A stretch of DNA of 64,000 nucleotides from Guadua angustifolia (GCA_036346375.1 CM070512.1:43198466-43262465); one strand, 5' to 3'. Positions 46,250 to 58,465 are shown, numbered from the stretch's first letter. Translations and numbers: made by a program. Notes: generated by a model from the sequence alone, not told the origin.

Positions 46250-49200
46250 GAGGTTTGGCGTCGATAAGTATACTCCTATGCTTAATGATTCAAAATTTTC
46301 TTCGAAAAGTCGACGCAATCCTATATTGAAGCTCAAGGTAATGATGTTTGGCGAAAGTCTCTCGCATATGATGTTCTGATATAGTCACTAATGATAATAA
46401 AGCGACGTTGATTTAAATGCTAAAGCTAAAACTTGATTTTTCAAGGAATTTCTCAAAAAGAATTTGATCGAGTTTCACATTTACGCTTCGCACATTCGGT
46501 TTGGAAGACATTATGTGACTATCATGAAGGTTTAACTAAGATTAAGAAAGTGCACAAAATATTTACCAAAAGGACTTTTTCGATTTTGTTATGAGACCGT
46601 GTGAATCAATTGATGATCTTTACTCTCGATTTGAGAAAATTTTGTGCAATTTATGTGGTGTTGGAGTTAACAATCCAAGAGAGGAGAATGCTAGTAAGAT
46701 TTTGAGATCTCGACTCTGAATGGCGATGGTTGTTCTGCAATCAATCAAACTGTTGATTTGGATACGTTGACCATGGATGATCGTATTATAGGTTGAAAAC
46801 TTATGAGATGGATTCTTTATCACCTAGAGTCGACAAAACCTCTACACATGCACTTGTTGCTAACCCCAAAGACGCCTTCCGGATTACCATCTTCATCTCC
46901 TTGTCTCGCATTAGCTTCTTTTTAGATGAACAGTTTGAGATGCTCCCTGAAGAAGATCTTGTGCTCATTTCTTCACGCGCTGTCAAAGCACTCAACAATG
47001 TGAGGATGAGGAAGCGTGGAGGCACTACTTTAGGGCCTTTCAACTACTTTGAGTGTGGTCTTCCCGGGCATATCAAAGCAAATTGTCCCAAGTTGAAAAA
47101 GAAGAAAGAAAGAGAACCAGCACAACGCAGCTCAAGACGTACTACTCCTAGGCATTCCAATTTTCGAAAAGTCGCTAAGAAAGTCTTAGCTGTCTTGGAG
47201 GAGTGTGATCTTAGTGATGTGGACTTTGAGAGTGACAATGAGCCACGGACAAGAATGGAGATAACGATGATGACTTCACTAGCATGTGCTTTATGGCTAA
47301 AAGGGATAGTGACAAGTGATTCGATTTTGATGAGGTAGGACCTTCTTATGATGAACTTGAGTATGCTATGGTTAAATTAGCTTCTGAACTTAAAAAATCT
47401 AAGAAGGCTCTTAAAGAAAAAGATCTAGAAATTGATAGTTCTAATTCTGAAATTGCAAGGCTTAGATCTTTGATTCCTGATGATGATGCCTATAAGTCAT
47501 GTGACTTAATTCACAATGAGCTTGTTTCACTTAGGAAAGAACATGATTCTCTGTAAAAGCAAGATAGGGAAAATGAGAAACAAATGCAAAATGCTAGCTG
47601 TTCAACCATTGATCTGCATGATTCAGCTTCTTATTCAAAATGCTCCATACTGGAATTGAAGTTGCATGATGTAAATGCTAGAGTTTCTCAAATGACAGAT
47701 GCCTTGCTCACTCATGAAGTTCTTTCTTGCTCAAATTGTCGAAAACAGAAAGGAATAGTGGACGTTCCTCAGAACAATTGTTTAACTCTGTCTAGAAAGG
47801 TTGATTACTTGAAAAATCGTTAGAACGTTTCACTAAAGGAAAAAAAACCTAAACATAATTTTGGATCAATCAAAAGTCAGCACTCATAACAAAGGTTTAG
47901 GTTTTGATTCTTATGCTCATCATAAAACACATGTTCCCACCGTTGTCAAAGTTCTTGAAAGTGGAAAGTTTGAAATTGCAAATGAGCCTAAGAAAACTGT
48001 CTTTAAATCATTGAATTTTATCTTCTCATCGTGATGAATGCAAATGTTGCTTCTACTTCTAAAGTTAAACATTCTCATAAGTACACTTGCACTCATTGTG
48101 GTAGAGATGGACATCTAGTAAATTTTTGCTTTAGGCTAGCCAAACAATGTAGCAAGAAAAACTAAGGCTAGGTCTAATTTCGCATGTGCATGCTTTACTC
48201 CTCATTATGTGCCTAAGGTGATGAACACCTTTTATTGCAAGAAACACGAGAAAGAGCAAAACTGATTTTGTATACAAGTATACTCGTCTTGTGCCTACTA
48301 AATCGTGTGTCTCAAGTCTTTGGATTCCTAAATGTCTTTTATCTAACCTCAAAGATCGAGACATCGACATCCTCTTTGTGTAGACTGTGGAAGAGAGGAA
48401 GGAGAACATATGGTTCATAGATTCGGATGTTCAAGACATATGACCGGTGATTCAAAATGGTTCTCCTCCCTTACACAAAGTTCGTGATGAGGTCATCACT
48501 TTTGGCGATAATTCAAAGGAAGAATTCTTGGAAGAGGAATTGCGCGAGTCAATGAAAACTTCATTCTCAAGGATGTAGCTTTGGTAAGCAAGCTCAAATA
48601 TAATTTGCTCTCGGTTTCTCGCTTGCTTGATGAAGATCTTGAGGTAAGATTTGAGAAAAATTCTTGTCGATATTAGATGTTTCGAAAATCTAGTATGCAA
48701 CATCACTCGCATTGGTCGCTTGTTTAAAGGTGATTTTTCATGTCCAACATCTGAAATGACATGTCTTGTATCTCATGTTTCAAAAGATCTAACTTTTGGC
48801 ATCGAGACTTGGTCATATTGGTTTTGATCACCTTTCACGCATTAGTAAATCAAATTTGCTCAGAGGTTTGCTCGAATTAAAGTATGACAAATCAAGTAAT
48901 TTGACTTGCTCTCCTGTCAACATGGAAAAATGACTCCACCTAAACATTTTCCTATCACTTTGTTGTTATGACTAATGCTCCGTGTCGACTTCTATACATG
49001 GATACTTTGTGGGACCAAAGAAGAGTAAAATCTGCGAAGGTAAGTGGTATGTTCTTGTGATTGTAGATGATTACTCTAGGTACTCTTGAGTATATTTCAT
49101 GACTACCAAAATGAAGCTTTTGAATTGTTTCAAGAGTTTGCATTAAGGTTGCTCAAGGAATTGCCTAAAGCACTTAAAGTAATTAGGAGTGATAATGAAG

Positions 49201-51535
49201 GAGAATTCAAGAACAATCTTTTTGCTTCTTTTCTTACGAACATGGAATTGAGCTTCAATTTTCTTCGCCGAGTTCCTCAACAAAATGGTGTTGTTGAGAG
49301 GAAAAATCGCACACTAGTTGAGATGGCTAGGACAATGCTTGATGAATATTCTACTCCTAGGAAGTTTTGGGCTGAAACTATTTCTCTTGCCGCTGCTACA
49401 TTTCAAATAGAGTATTTTTGAGAGCAAAGCTTCATAGAACTTCTTATGAACTTCGGTTTGGACGTACTCTAGCATCTCCCATATGCGTGTTTTGGTTGCA
49501 AATGTTTCATTCTCAAACATTGAAATCTTGATAAGTTTGAATCTAGATGCTCGGATGGATTGCTTCTTGGTTATACTTTCCATACTGTGGTTACCGTGTG
49601 CTGAATTTAGAAACTAACAAAATTGTTGAGACTTGTGAAGTCACTTTTGATGAGGCTAGTCCTGGTACTAGACCCGAATTTTCAGGGACACAAGTTACTT
49701 GCAAATCTGAAAGTATCTTTTTGGAAGAAAGTGATGATAAAGATGAAGATGAAAGTGGTAATCAAGTTTGCAACTCGGCTCAGCCAATTCATCCACAGGA
49801 ACAAAATCAGTAAGCATCTTCGGAAATTCTTCCAGCAAACACACATGGTACTGGACCTCAGGCATCTTCAAAAATTTCAGCACCATTGCATATTCAACGA
49901 AGACATCCTCCTGAACAGATGATTGGTGAGTTAAATGTACGTGTGCTTCGAAACAGGTACAATTCTAATGCCTTATATGCTCATACTGCTTTTGTTGCAT
50001 CTTTTGAACCCCAAGATGTAAGTCACGCGTTATCTGATGAGTCTTGTATTAATGCCATGCATGAGGAACTTTAGAATTTTGAGCATAATAAGGTTTGGGT
50101 TTTAGTTCCAACTCCTTTAGGTCAGAATATCATTGGAACTAAATGGGTTTTTAAGAATAAACAAAGTCAAGATGGGGTTGTTGTTAGAAACAAAGCTAGA
50201 TTGGTTGCTCAAGGTTTTACTCAAATTGAAGGACTTGATTTTGATGAAACTTTTGCACCTGTTGCTAGACTTGAAGCCATTAGAATTTTGTTGGCCTTTG
50301 CTGCATCTAAAGGTTTTAGATTGTATCAAATGGACGTCAAAAGTGCTTTTCTAAATGGTTTTATTTCAAAGAAGTTTATGTCAAACAACCTCTGGATTTG
50401 AAAATCCAAATACCTGCACCATGTTTTTAAGTTGTCCAAAGCTTTATATGGTTTAAAACAAGCTCCTCGGGCTTGGTATGATAGGCTTAATTCATATTTG
50501 CCGGAAAATGATTTTGAAATGGGCAAAGTTGATAAAACCTTGTTTTCTCTCAAGTATGGTAATGATCTGTTACTTGTTCAGATTTATGTGGATGATATCA
50601 TTTTTGGTGATACTTCTCATGGTCTTGTTGCCAAATTTTCAGACACTATGAGCAGGGAATTTGAGATGAGTATGATGGGTGAGCTCACATACTTTCTGGG
50701 GTTACAAGTCAAGCAAACAAGGCAAGGTATCTTTATTCACCAAACGAAGTACACAAAAGATCTCATTCGACGTTTTGAGATGGAAACATGCAAACCAATT
50801 TCCACACCTATTGGCACAACAACTACTTTGGATCCGGATGAAGAAGGAGAACTGGTTAATCAAAAGGAGTATCGAAGCATGATTGGATCGCTTCTTTATC
50901 TCACTGCTTCAAGACCGGATATACACTTTGCGGTGTGTTTGTGTGCTCGTTTTCAAGCTTCCCCACGTGCTTCTCATCGACAAGCGGTAAAACGAATTCT
51001 TCGCTATTTACAATCTACTTTAGAGTTTGGCTTATGGTACTCCTCATCATCATGTTTATCACTTAGAGTCTACTCTGATGTTGATTTTGCGGGTTGTAGA
51101 ATTAACAGGAAATGTACCTCTGGAACATGTCATTTTATTGGTACATATTTAGTAGCTTGGTCATCTAGAAAACAAGTTTCATTGCTCTCTCAACTCTTGA
51201 ATCTGAATATGTTCTTTCTTTAGCATGTTGTGCTCAAGTGCTTTGGATGATATCAACTTTAAAGGATTTTGGATTAAACTTAGATAGTGTTCCCTTTTCG
51301 TGATAACACTAGTGCTATTAATATTGCTAAAAATCCAAGGCAACATTCTCGAACCAAGCATATTGACATTCGCTATCATTTCCTTCGAGATCATGTGGAA
51401 AAGGGAGATGTTGTGTTGCATTTTGTTGATTCTGAATTGCAAATTGCTGATATTTTCACAAAACCACTTGATGCTTCTCGATTTGCCTTTTTGAGAGGAG
51501 AGTTGGGCGTTGTGCATTCCATGAGCTTGTTTTGA
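46250..51535 (+). pseudogene. Copia gag-pol polyprotein, multiply frameshifted
   Basis: The gag region (46250-48170) has two zinc-knuckle blocks: YFECGLPGHIKANCP at 47047-47091, where Tyr replaces the usual first Cys, and CTHCGRDGHLVNFC at 48090-48131 (CX2CX4HX4C). Between them are coiled, charged segments (47368-47556 and 47584-47823). Integrase remnants span 48795-49430: a WHRD start of the HHCC domain, IRSDNEGEF and VPQQNGVVERKNR, carrying the second Asp and the Glu of the DDE triad. Reverse transcriptase runs from 50140 (TKWVFKNK) through RLVAQGFTQ, YQMDVKSAFLNG and KALYGLKQAPRAWYDRL to the catalytic YVDD (50585-50596). RNase H covers about 51070-51530 (YSDVDFAGC, then KHIDIRYHFLRD and DIFTKPL). 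Frames change at about 50372, 50398 and 51193, at places where CTG or CCTGG would be expected, so some breaks may be sequence errors. Confidence 0.9.
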
Positions 51536-52558
51536 AGAGGGTTTCCATGCCAAGTCTTTTACTTGATGAGCTTGCTTTATCATATTTCTTTATATGTTAT
51601 GTAATTGAGCTTATATATGATAATTTAAATTGTTTTACTTGAACTAAAAGTGACATTGCGGAATTCCTTGGTTTGATTGTCTATAGCCAATACCTTATGA
51701 TATCTTGCTTCTATAGGCTTGATAATGAATCTTATTGACAAATTTGGGCTATGAAGCATGTATACTTTCAGCTTTACTCTTTCATAGACCACTTAATCAC
51801 TTTGCATGTTTACAATAAAAGAAAAGGGAATAAGTAAAAAAAAGTGCTTAAATCTGCAAGAAGAAGCTTGTTAAAATTATCAAAATGTGCAAAAGCTTCA
51901 AGATGTATGCTTCAAGCATGCCATTCCCTAAAACATAAGATGTATGCTACAAACATGCCATTCCCTAAAAGATAAGATGTATGCTTCAAGCATGCCATTT
52001 ATTGAAAATAAAAGAAGTATGCTTCAAGCATGTCACATGCAGTTTACTGTTATCAAGATTAATTTGGTCTACTAGACTGGAGTTGAAACTACTTGCTTGC
52101 CCTAAGTTGTTAGTTGCTTCATTTTTTGGCCTAAGTGTTCTCTGTTAAGATTTTGCTTAGTACTTGGCTATAGTTGATTAAATTGAGGTTGAGATGCATG
52201 TCACTCCTTAACTTGTTAAATAATATTAAATTCATGTATTATGCTTATTATGTGATCTATAAGGTTATATGATCAAGGAAGCTCATTGGTTCTTGTCTTG
52301 GTATTCATTTGTTTTTCCTTGCTGAAATCATTGTCAAAGGGGGAGAAGAAAGCTTACATTCAGGGGGAGAAGTAAAATGTTTTATTGTTAAAAGGGAGAA
52401 ATTTTGGAGTTCACACACATTTTGGTTTTCTTTTAGGGGGAGATTTTTCACTTTGCTTTTTGATCACCTTGCTTTCTGTTTTAAAATGAAATTTTTTAAA
52501 TCTTTTCTCGTGAGGTTAATGCCAATGTTCAGTCCAAGGTGTTGCCAATGTTTTCATC
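51536..52558. other. Non-coding region between pol and the 3' LTR
   Basis: No conserved frame. Holds the short tandem repeat at 51898-52040 and several GGGGGAGA purine tracts (52337-52445). Confidence 0.6.
51898..52040. repeat. Tandem repeat of aagatgtatgcttcaagcat
   Basis: Four copies, first three about 45-46 bp apart and the last truncated, within the 3' non-coding part of the copia element. Confidence 0.85.
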
Positions 52559-52568
52559 AAGGGGAGAT
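52559..52568 (+). promoter_or_regulatory. Polypurine tract of the copia element
   Basis: AAGGGGAGAT directly before the 3' LTR. Confidence 0.8.
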
Positions 52569-54033
52569 TGTGAGATCATGTGATGAAAAATTGGTTGAAT
52601 GGTGAAATTGGCATTGTAAAGTGACTTTGATTATAGCATGTGTGGTGCTTGTGCATGTGCCATGCTGAGATGTTTATTATGCTGGTGATAGCATGATGGA
52701 TTCTGCTTGATGCAATGCACTCGTGTGAGTGGTTGCATGGATTAACCTTGAGTCAAGTCGTGGACTTGTGCTCGTGCACAGTTTGTGTATTTATTCATGT
52801 GCGTGTGTTGCTCGAGGGCTTAACGTGGTCGATGACGGGACCGGAACTAGGTTCATGGAGGAACTGAGGTTCGGGACTAGGTTCAGTGAGGAATCGAGAT
52901 CCGGGTGGTCGAGGATGTCATGCGAGACGTTCGGCTAGAGAACATGCACATGAAGATCGTTAGTCACGTATCTTGCGTGAGCAGGGTTGCATTCATGCGT
53001 GCAAGGTTCTTTGGTTAGTCACGTGTCTGCAGAGGGTGGGCTGTTCATGCGTGCAAGGTTTTGGTTTTGACCATGTTGGGCCAAGTAGAGATAGATACTG
53101 AACTCTTTCCATGTTGGAAGTGGAGTTGTATTCAATGTCGTTATGTTTGCTCTGTATAAATAGGGGGAGGTGTCCCCTGTTTATTTGGGCGGACAGAGAG
53201 CGTTCAGGTTTGAGGGTTTGTACTCTTGTATTGGAGTACTTTAGACAATGAAATAAAATCAATCTTCCGAGCTTCTTCTTGAGGTTGTGATTTGCTCTTG
53301 GCCGACATAGTTGATCAATCGATTGAAGTTTTGTTCATCGCAGCAGTCACGAAGTTCATCACGGAGTTCGGTTCTTTGCAAAGGTATCATCTTGCGAAGG
53401 TAATATCTTTTGATCCGTAGATCCGATCGGATTGATTCTTATTGGGTTTGATTTGTAATTGAATCTAGTTTCTACAGTTAAAATATCATATCAATCCAAT
53501 GGTTAGATCTTCTGTAATTTGTGGTCTCCCAGATTGATGTCCTGCTCGTCCGACTGTTCGCGTGGTCGCCCGGATTCAGTCATCTTGTGAAGGATATAAC
53601 TTTAGATCCGTAGATCCGATTGACCTAATTCTTTTTGTGTTAGTTGTGGAATTGAGTCTAATTTCTACAGTTAAAATTTTACGTTAATCCAACGGTTGGA
53701 TCTTTAGGAATTTCAGTTTTTTTGAACTGGTCGACCGATTGATAACGTGGTCGCCCAACCTGCTCGCCCGCCGCCCAACCTGCTCGCCCAAGTGCCCTAC
53801 CTACTTTCCTAGAGTGTCCTCTTGGTCGCCCAGGTGCCCAAACCGTCGCCCAAGTGTTCTACCTGGTCGCCAAGTGCTCTCTTGGTCGCCTGCACTTCTA
53901 AACCGGTCTCCCAACTTCGTGAACCGGTCTTCAAGCAATTTGAGTTTGAATTGGGGTGTTTCAAAAGTTTAAGAATAAGATTTTAGCTTCCGCAATCATT
54001 CACCCCCTCCGATTGACGCCATCCGATCCTACA
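52569..54033 (+). repeat. 3' LTR of the copia element
   Basis: Direct repeat of 44845-46230, about 80 bp longer because of extra copies of a ctgctcgcc-c/tggtcgcc phrase near 53750-53890. Confidence 0.9.
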
Positions 54034-54038
54034 CTGGT

Positions 54039-54934
54039 CACCAATTTATATTCATTGACACGCAGCAATAACTACAAACTGGCCCTACAGGGTGGGTTTG
54101 CAAAAGATATTCTGCCCAATATTAGACTATAATTAAATCTCTGCTCAACAACGCCATATAAAAAAAACCGTATATAGAACTATCGTCTCGTTGGTCATCA
54201 CAACGTCTCAGATTAGTGTCGGCGTGCCGTCTTTTGCTGAAGATTTTTATTTTCCGGCCATTTTTGATAAATTCAAAATCGTGCTGTCCTTTGCTTTCCT
54301 GGCCGTTTTTGTTCTTCAGCGTCTCTGAATCTCCACACTTGGGATTCCATCATTCCATGCCGCTACGACGTTAATCAATACGCTTAAGCGCAGATCACCA
54401 TGGTCCAAAAAAATATATACTAAATAATTCCGTGAGCATGACCACTTAGCGGGCGCGCGTGCGGGAGAAAGCTAGAGCGAAGGGCACATCAAACAACAGC
54501 AAATTGACCGGCTATTGAATAACCAAAAGCAGAGAAAGATACGCTCTACCAGCCCCTCTCATACCACAAGCCAAAGGTAAGGCACTTGAGCATGTAATGT
54601 ATGTATGTATGTATGTATGTATGTATGTATATACAATGAGCTCAACCTCACACTCATATTAAGCTCAACACGAACACATAGGTAACACTTCAACCTCACT
54701 GATATGATACAGCATGCTAATGAAACACAAGGGGGGAAAACTCACACAAACCTTTCTCTCTTTTTCCCCTCGCATTTTTTTTTTCAGTTTCTGAAATCTG
54801 AATGCAGAGACAATGGCCAATGAGGACGGTCATCAATGCCAAATCACACTCTAGGATAGATGACTTCTCGGCAAGGCCCTTCTGTGGACTGACTATACAA
54901 AGTAGTAGTGCTGCTTGTGCCATTGCTTCAGACT
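54039..54934. other. Intergenic DNA and 3' flank of the minus-strand gene
   Basis: Apart from the tetranucleotide repeat, no feature is recognised. Sequence nearest 54934 is expected to be 3' UTR of the gene. Confidence 0.5.
54597..54630. repeat. (ATGT)n microsatellite
   Basis: About eight perfect tetranucleotide units. Confidence 0.95.
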
Positions 54935-55264
54935 TCAGAGCTTCAGCTTCGTCAGGGCTGGATGACGGTGCGAGTCGATCAGGATCGACCACAGGACGTG
55001 CACGTCCTCGTCCTGGCAGGACTTGACGTCGTTGTACAGGATGTACATTCCCCTCCCTGTCAAGAAAGGCATCAGATACCAAGAGGAACGTCGCACAACG
55101 CGCGAAGATCCATGTTCAGAAAGAAGGAACAACAAGGCCAAGAGCATGTTTGGAATGCACCAATACAATCAGAAAAGAAGAATGAACTTACGGTTCCGAC
55201 GCTCCGAATGCGATCGAACCAGGAGCCTCCTGAGAGGGGAGAAGAGGGAGTGGAGCCACCCCAT
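54935..55264 (-). CDS. Small two-exon host gene, 64-residue protein
   Basis: Exon 1 is 55264-55192 and exon 2 is 55056-54935, separated by a 135-bp intron with GTAAGT donor and TTCTTGACAG acceptor. The first exon ends in phase 1 and the join keeps the frame. The product starts MGWLHSLFSPLRRLLVR, is basic in its N-terminal third, and continues with RRGMYILYNDVKSC, QDEDVHVLWSIL and a short tail ending KLKL. There is no transmembrane segment or obvious targeting signal; the N-terminal amphipathic basic segment is notable. From memory it resembles a family of short uncharacterised plant proteins with an MGW start and a (Y/I)DVxSCxxEDVxxLWSI core; I cannot name it and do not assign a function. GC-rich coding, a correct intron and no stop set it apart from the surrounding TE debris. 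The longer unspliced frames (54717-55082 and 55072-55404 minus) are shadows. Confidence 0.8.
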
Positions 55265-56282
55265 TGAGGAATGCCGCAGAATTGGTATGCAAATGGGAGG
55301 AAATAGTGGGGAGGGGGAGGGTTAGAGAGGAGGTAACCATCAGCTTTGCTTTTGGCAGGGTGTGAGGTGAAGTCTATTGCACTGAACCTTCCCCCTCCTG
55401 TCATTTTTTGCTTCCTTGCAGCCCAATCACAGTGTCCTCAGCAATTTATTCTGGTATCTTGTCCCTTTCCACCCCTTTCCCTTCCTTCCTCCCTTTCTCC
55501 CATTGGAAGGGCTATTTCTTACCCTTTAACCTACCCCAAAAGAATAATAATAATAATGCAAGGTAGTACAAAACCAGAATGGTTTTCTTTGTGCGTATCT
55601 TCAGCAGGCTATCAGTTTGACAAATTTTAGGCCATGCTGATGCTGTAGAGCCATTTGGTCCATCTTTGAATTTGCCGCCATTCTTATGTTTTATGCTACA
55701 TCCTGCTCTCTCCTCCTAAAAAAGAAAGAATGGCTTTGAATGCTTACAGCTTTTGATTTAATATTTATTTGTAAGGCTGCAGGTTCGTTGGGTTTGTTTT
55801 GCTTTAATATCATGGAAGAACTAGTATACCAGTGCAAAAAAGCATAACAAAGTACTTCATATCAATAGTTAATCATGTATTTTAAGTAATTAATTAAGCT
55901 TTTGAATAGATATTGTACTCAGGCTAGTAGCACATACCTTTCGGATGCTGTCTATTCTGTTGTCGGTATGCCGCCCATGTCAATGTGTGTACATACAGCC
56001 CTTAACAATAACTGAGCTTCTTCGAGATGCAAAAAAAAAAAAAAAGTATGAGGTGGTGCTGTGAATGCTTGCTTCCGAGGAACAAACTAGTGGACAGCCG
56101 TCTCAAATTAACTTATAATTTTTTAAGAGTGTGAGTTAACATACGTATAAGATCAAAAAAGCAGAAGACAAATAAGACCTTCTGGTATAGCTTTAGCTTC
56201 GACTTCTGCTAGCTAGAAATCACAACTCGGACCAAAGAGCCGGCTTCTGTCTAAACCAAAGCCGTGCTATAACGTAAAAACA
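55265..56282. other. Upstream region of the small gene and intergenic DNA
   Basis: Pyrimidine-rich on the minus strand just upstream of the start codon (55300-55330), as in a 5' UTR. A short (AAT)n run lies near 55542-55557 and an A-run of about 15 near 56031-56045. No other gene is supported. Confidence 0.5.
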
Positions 56283-56940
56283 GAGGCAGGCCGATAGCTG
56301 CACTCCGCAGGAAGCCTGGGCGTTACAACATTCCTCTTCTAAGTATATTTGAGTTGGTGAGATTTCCCTATACTTTACATAGGGCAGCAACATAACTGGA
56401 ACAGAGGTGAACAGTAAAGGTACAAACAGGTTGGTCTATTCACAAAAAAAAAAGAAAGTTTTGATGTACACATAGTGAGGGTCTCTTTGTTCTTGATGTC
56501 TTGTTGTCCTTTTAGAATGTCATGTAATAGGAAAGGAATGCAAACTTATTCTGCATAATATGTACTAGATGTGTCAGCGCGGCGGCACGTCGCGCTACGC
56601 AGATGTATGATGATATGAAAAGGCGGTACGTGACAATGCGGGATGTGTTAAAACAAGAAAATTAGCACGCGATAAACAAGTAGAACTTTTGAAAATCTAA
56701 GGGTTTCCGCTAAAAAAAATATTACAATGTTATTTTCGAGGAATCGTGTGCGCAAAAAAGACAGATCTAGAAAAAAAAACAAATTACAGAAGTTTGCAGA
56801 GCCTAGCCGGCCAAGAAAATGGGTATACATAAACCTCAAGGGGTTGCATTTTCTAAAAAAAATATCTATAGGTAATCGTCGTAAAAGGTTTTGAACCTGT
56901 AACAACATGTCGAATAATTTTTTGTATGCATGTAACTAAA
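56283..56940. repeat. Direct duplication, copy 1
   Basis: Nearly identical to 57036-57738, from gctgcactccgcaggaagcc to tttttgtatgcatgtaacta. Contains a Helitron-like 3' end at 56565-56595 (minus), with one mismatch in the hairpin stem. Confidence 0.9.
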
Positions 56941-57035
56941 GTAGAAGATTCTGATCAATGCTTGTCAATACAGACTCAGACGCAGTATAACCATAGGCGC
57001 CAACAACCTGAGCAGAGACATGAGTTTTATCACCT

Positions 57036-57738
57036 GAGGTAGGCTGACAGCTGCACTCCGCAGGAAGCCCTGGCTTTTGCGGGTGGGTGTTACAACATTC
57101 CTCTTCTAAATATATTTGAGTTGGTGAGATTTCCCTATACTTTACATAGGGCAGCAACATAACAGGAACAGAGGTGAACAGTAAAGGTACAAACAGGTTG
57201 GTCTATTCACACAAAAAAGAAAGTTTTGATGTACACATAGTGAGGGTCTCTCTGTTCTTGATGTCTTGTTGTCCTTTTAGAATGTCATGTAATAGGAAAG
57301 GAATGCAAACTTGTTCTGCATAATATGTACTAGATGTGTCAGCGCGGCGTGCCGCCGCGCTACGCAAATGTATGACGATATGAAAAGGCGGTGCGTGATG
57401 ATGCGGGATGTGTTAAAACAAGAAAATTAGCATGCGATAAACAAGTAGAACTTTCGAAAATCTAAGGGTTTCCCGCTAAAAAAAGTATTACAATGTTATT
57501 TTCGAGGAATCGCGCAAAAAAGACGGATCTAGGAAAAAAACAAATTACAGAAGTTTGTAGGGCCTAGCCGGCCAGGAAAATGGGTATACATGTAATAACG
57601 GTTATGTTTTAAAAAAAACGACGCTGAAACCTTAAGGGGTTGCATTTTCTAAAAAAAATATCTATAGGTAATCGTCATAAAAGGTTTTGAACCTGTAACA
57701 GCACGTCGAATAATTTTTTGTATGCATGTAACTACTAA
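57036..57738. repeat. Direct duplication, copy 2
   Basis: Second copy of 56283-56940, about 96 bp downstream. It has about 40 bp extra near 57594-57635 and small indels in A runs. Confidence 0.9.
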
Positions 57739-58157
57739 AATATTCGTTTTGCCATCTGATTATACTAAAATATGTTTTTTCGCAATAAAAACCCAAAAAA
57801 ACTTTTTCACGCCTGATTTTTACCAAAAAGCAAATAAAAATGCTAAAATTCTTCTTCTCAGCCGATTTTCCCAAAAAGGAAAAACAACATTCGTTTTTCC
57901 CATACAGTCTCTCCGAAAAATCTGAAATTACGTCCAGGTCCACTTTTACTGAGAAGAACCCTTGGAAATTTCTTCATTTACGCTAAGGTCCGTTTTGTCG
58001 TCCGATTTTTAGCGAAAAAGCCACCATAAATTCACGAAATTACATACAAATCCTTTTTGCAAGAGACCCCTACAAACCGAAAGTGTGCGAATTTTCTCCA
58101 TCGGTCATGTGGTGACTAGCACGGCGTGCGCCGGGCCCACGCATTAGTATGTACATA
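57330..58157 (-). mobile_element. Helitron-like element, 3' end defined
   Basis: On the minus strand a perfect 8-bp-stem hairpin GCGCGGCG-GCA-CGCCGCGC (57360-57342) is followed eight bases later by CTAG (57333-57330) and then T, the 3' signature of Helitrons (hairpin, CTRR, insertion before T). The 5' end is uncertain; TACTAATGCG on the minus strand near 58155-58146 resembles a Helitron 5' tip but lacks a clear TC start. No Rep/helicase is present, so it would be non-autonomous. Confidence 0.5.
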
Positions 58158-58465
58158 TACGTGTCTCTCTCCAAGTAGCTTGAATCTTGGAGTGTAACGA
58201 ATGGTCACCGTAGTGCTCGGACATCCAACCTGTTGTGTTTTGGTATTTCCGTTTGTTTGCTCGTGAAAGTGGAAAAACGAGCCACGGTGAAGGGTGATTT
58301 GCGGTGGAGTATATTGCCAAACTTTTCTCATCGATTTATGCTTTTAAATGAATTGATCGATACATATAGCTTAATATAGTATTAGAGTTAAGAGGTTCTC
58401 AATTCAAAACCTGGCTTACACAACACTAAAAAAATGATTATAGTCGAGTCGACGTCTCAAATTTA
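58158..58465. other. Intergenic spacer
   Basis: No recognised feature. Confidence 0.5.

Larger units (their letters stand above)
44845..54033 (+). mobile_element. Complete Ty1/copia LTR retrotransposon
   Basis: LTRs at 44845-46230 and 52569-54033 begin TGTGAGATCATG. The exact 5-bp TSD CTGGT lies at 44840-44844 and 54034-54038. The order gag, integrase, reverse transcriptase, RNase H is that of Ty1/copia. A long non-coding stretch between pol and the 3' LTR and LTRs of about 1.4 kb fit the SIRE/Maximus lineage, which is an inference. The polyprotein is broken at many points. Confidence 0.92.

Noticed and set aside
54717..55404. Longer unspliced minus-strand frames (121 and 110 codons) over the small gene
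   Set aside because: They read through the intron or the wrong frame; the spliced 64-residue product keeps conserved-looking sequence in both exons.
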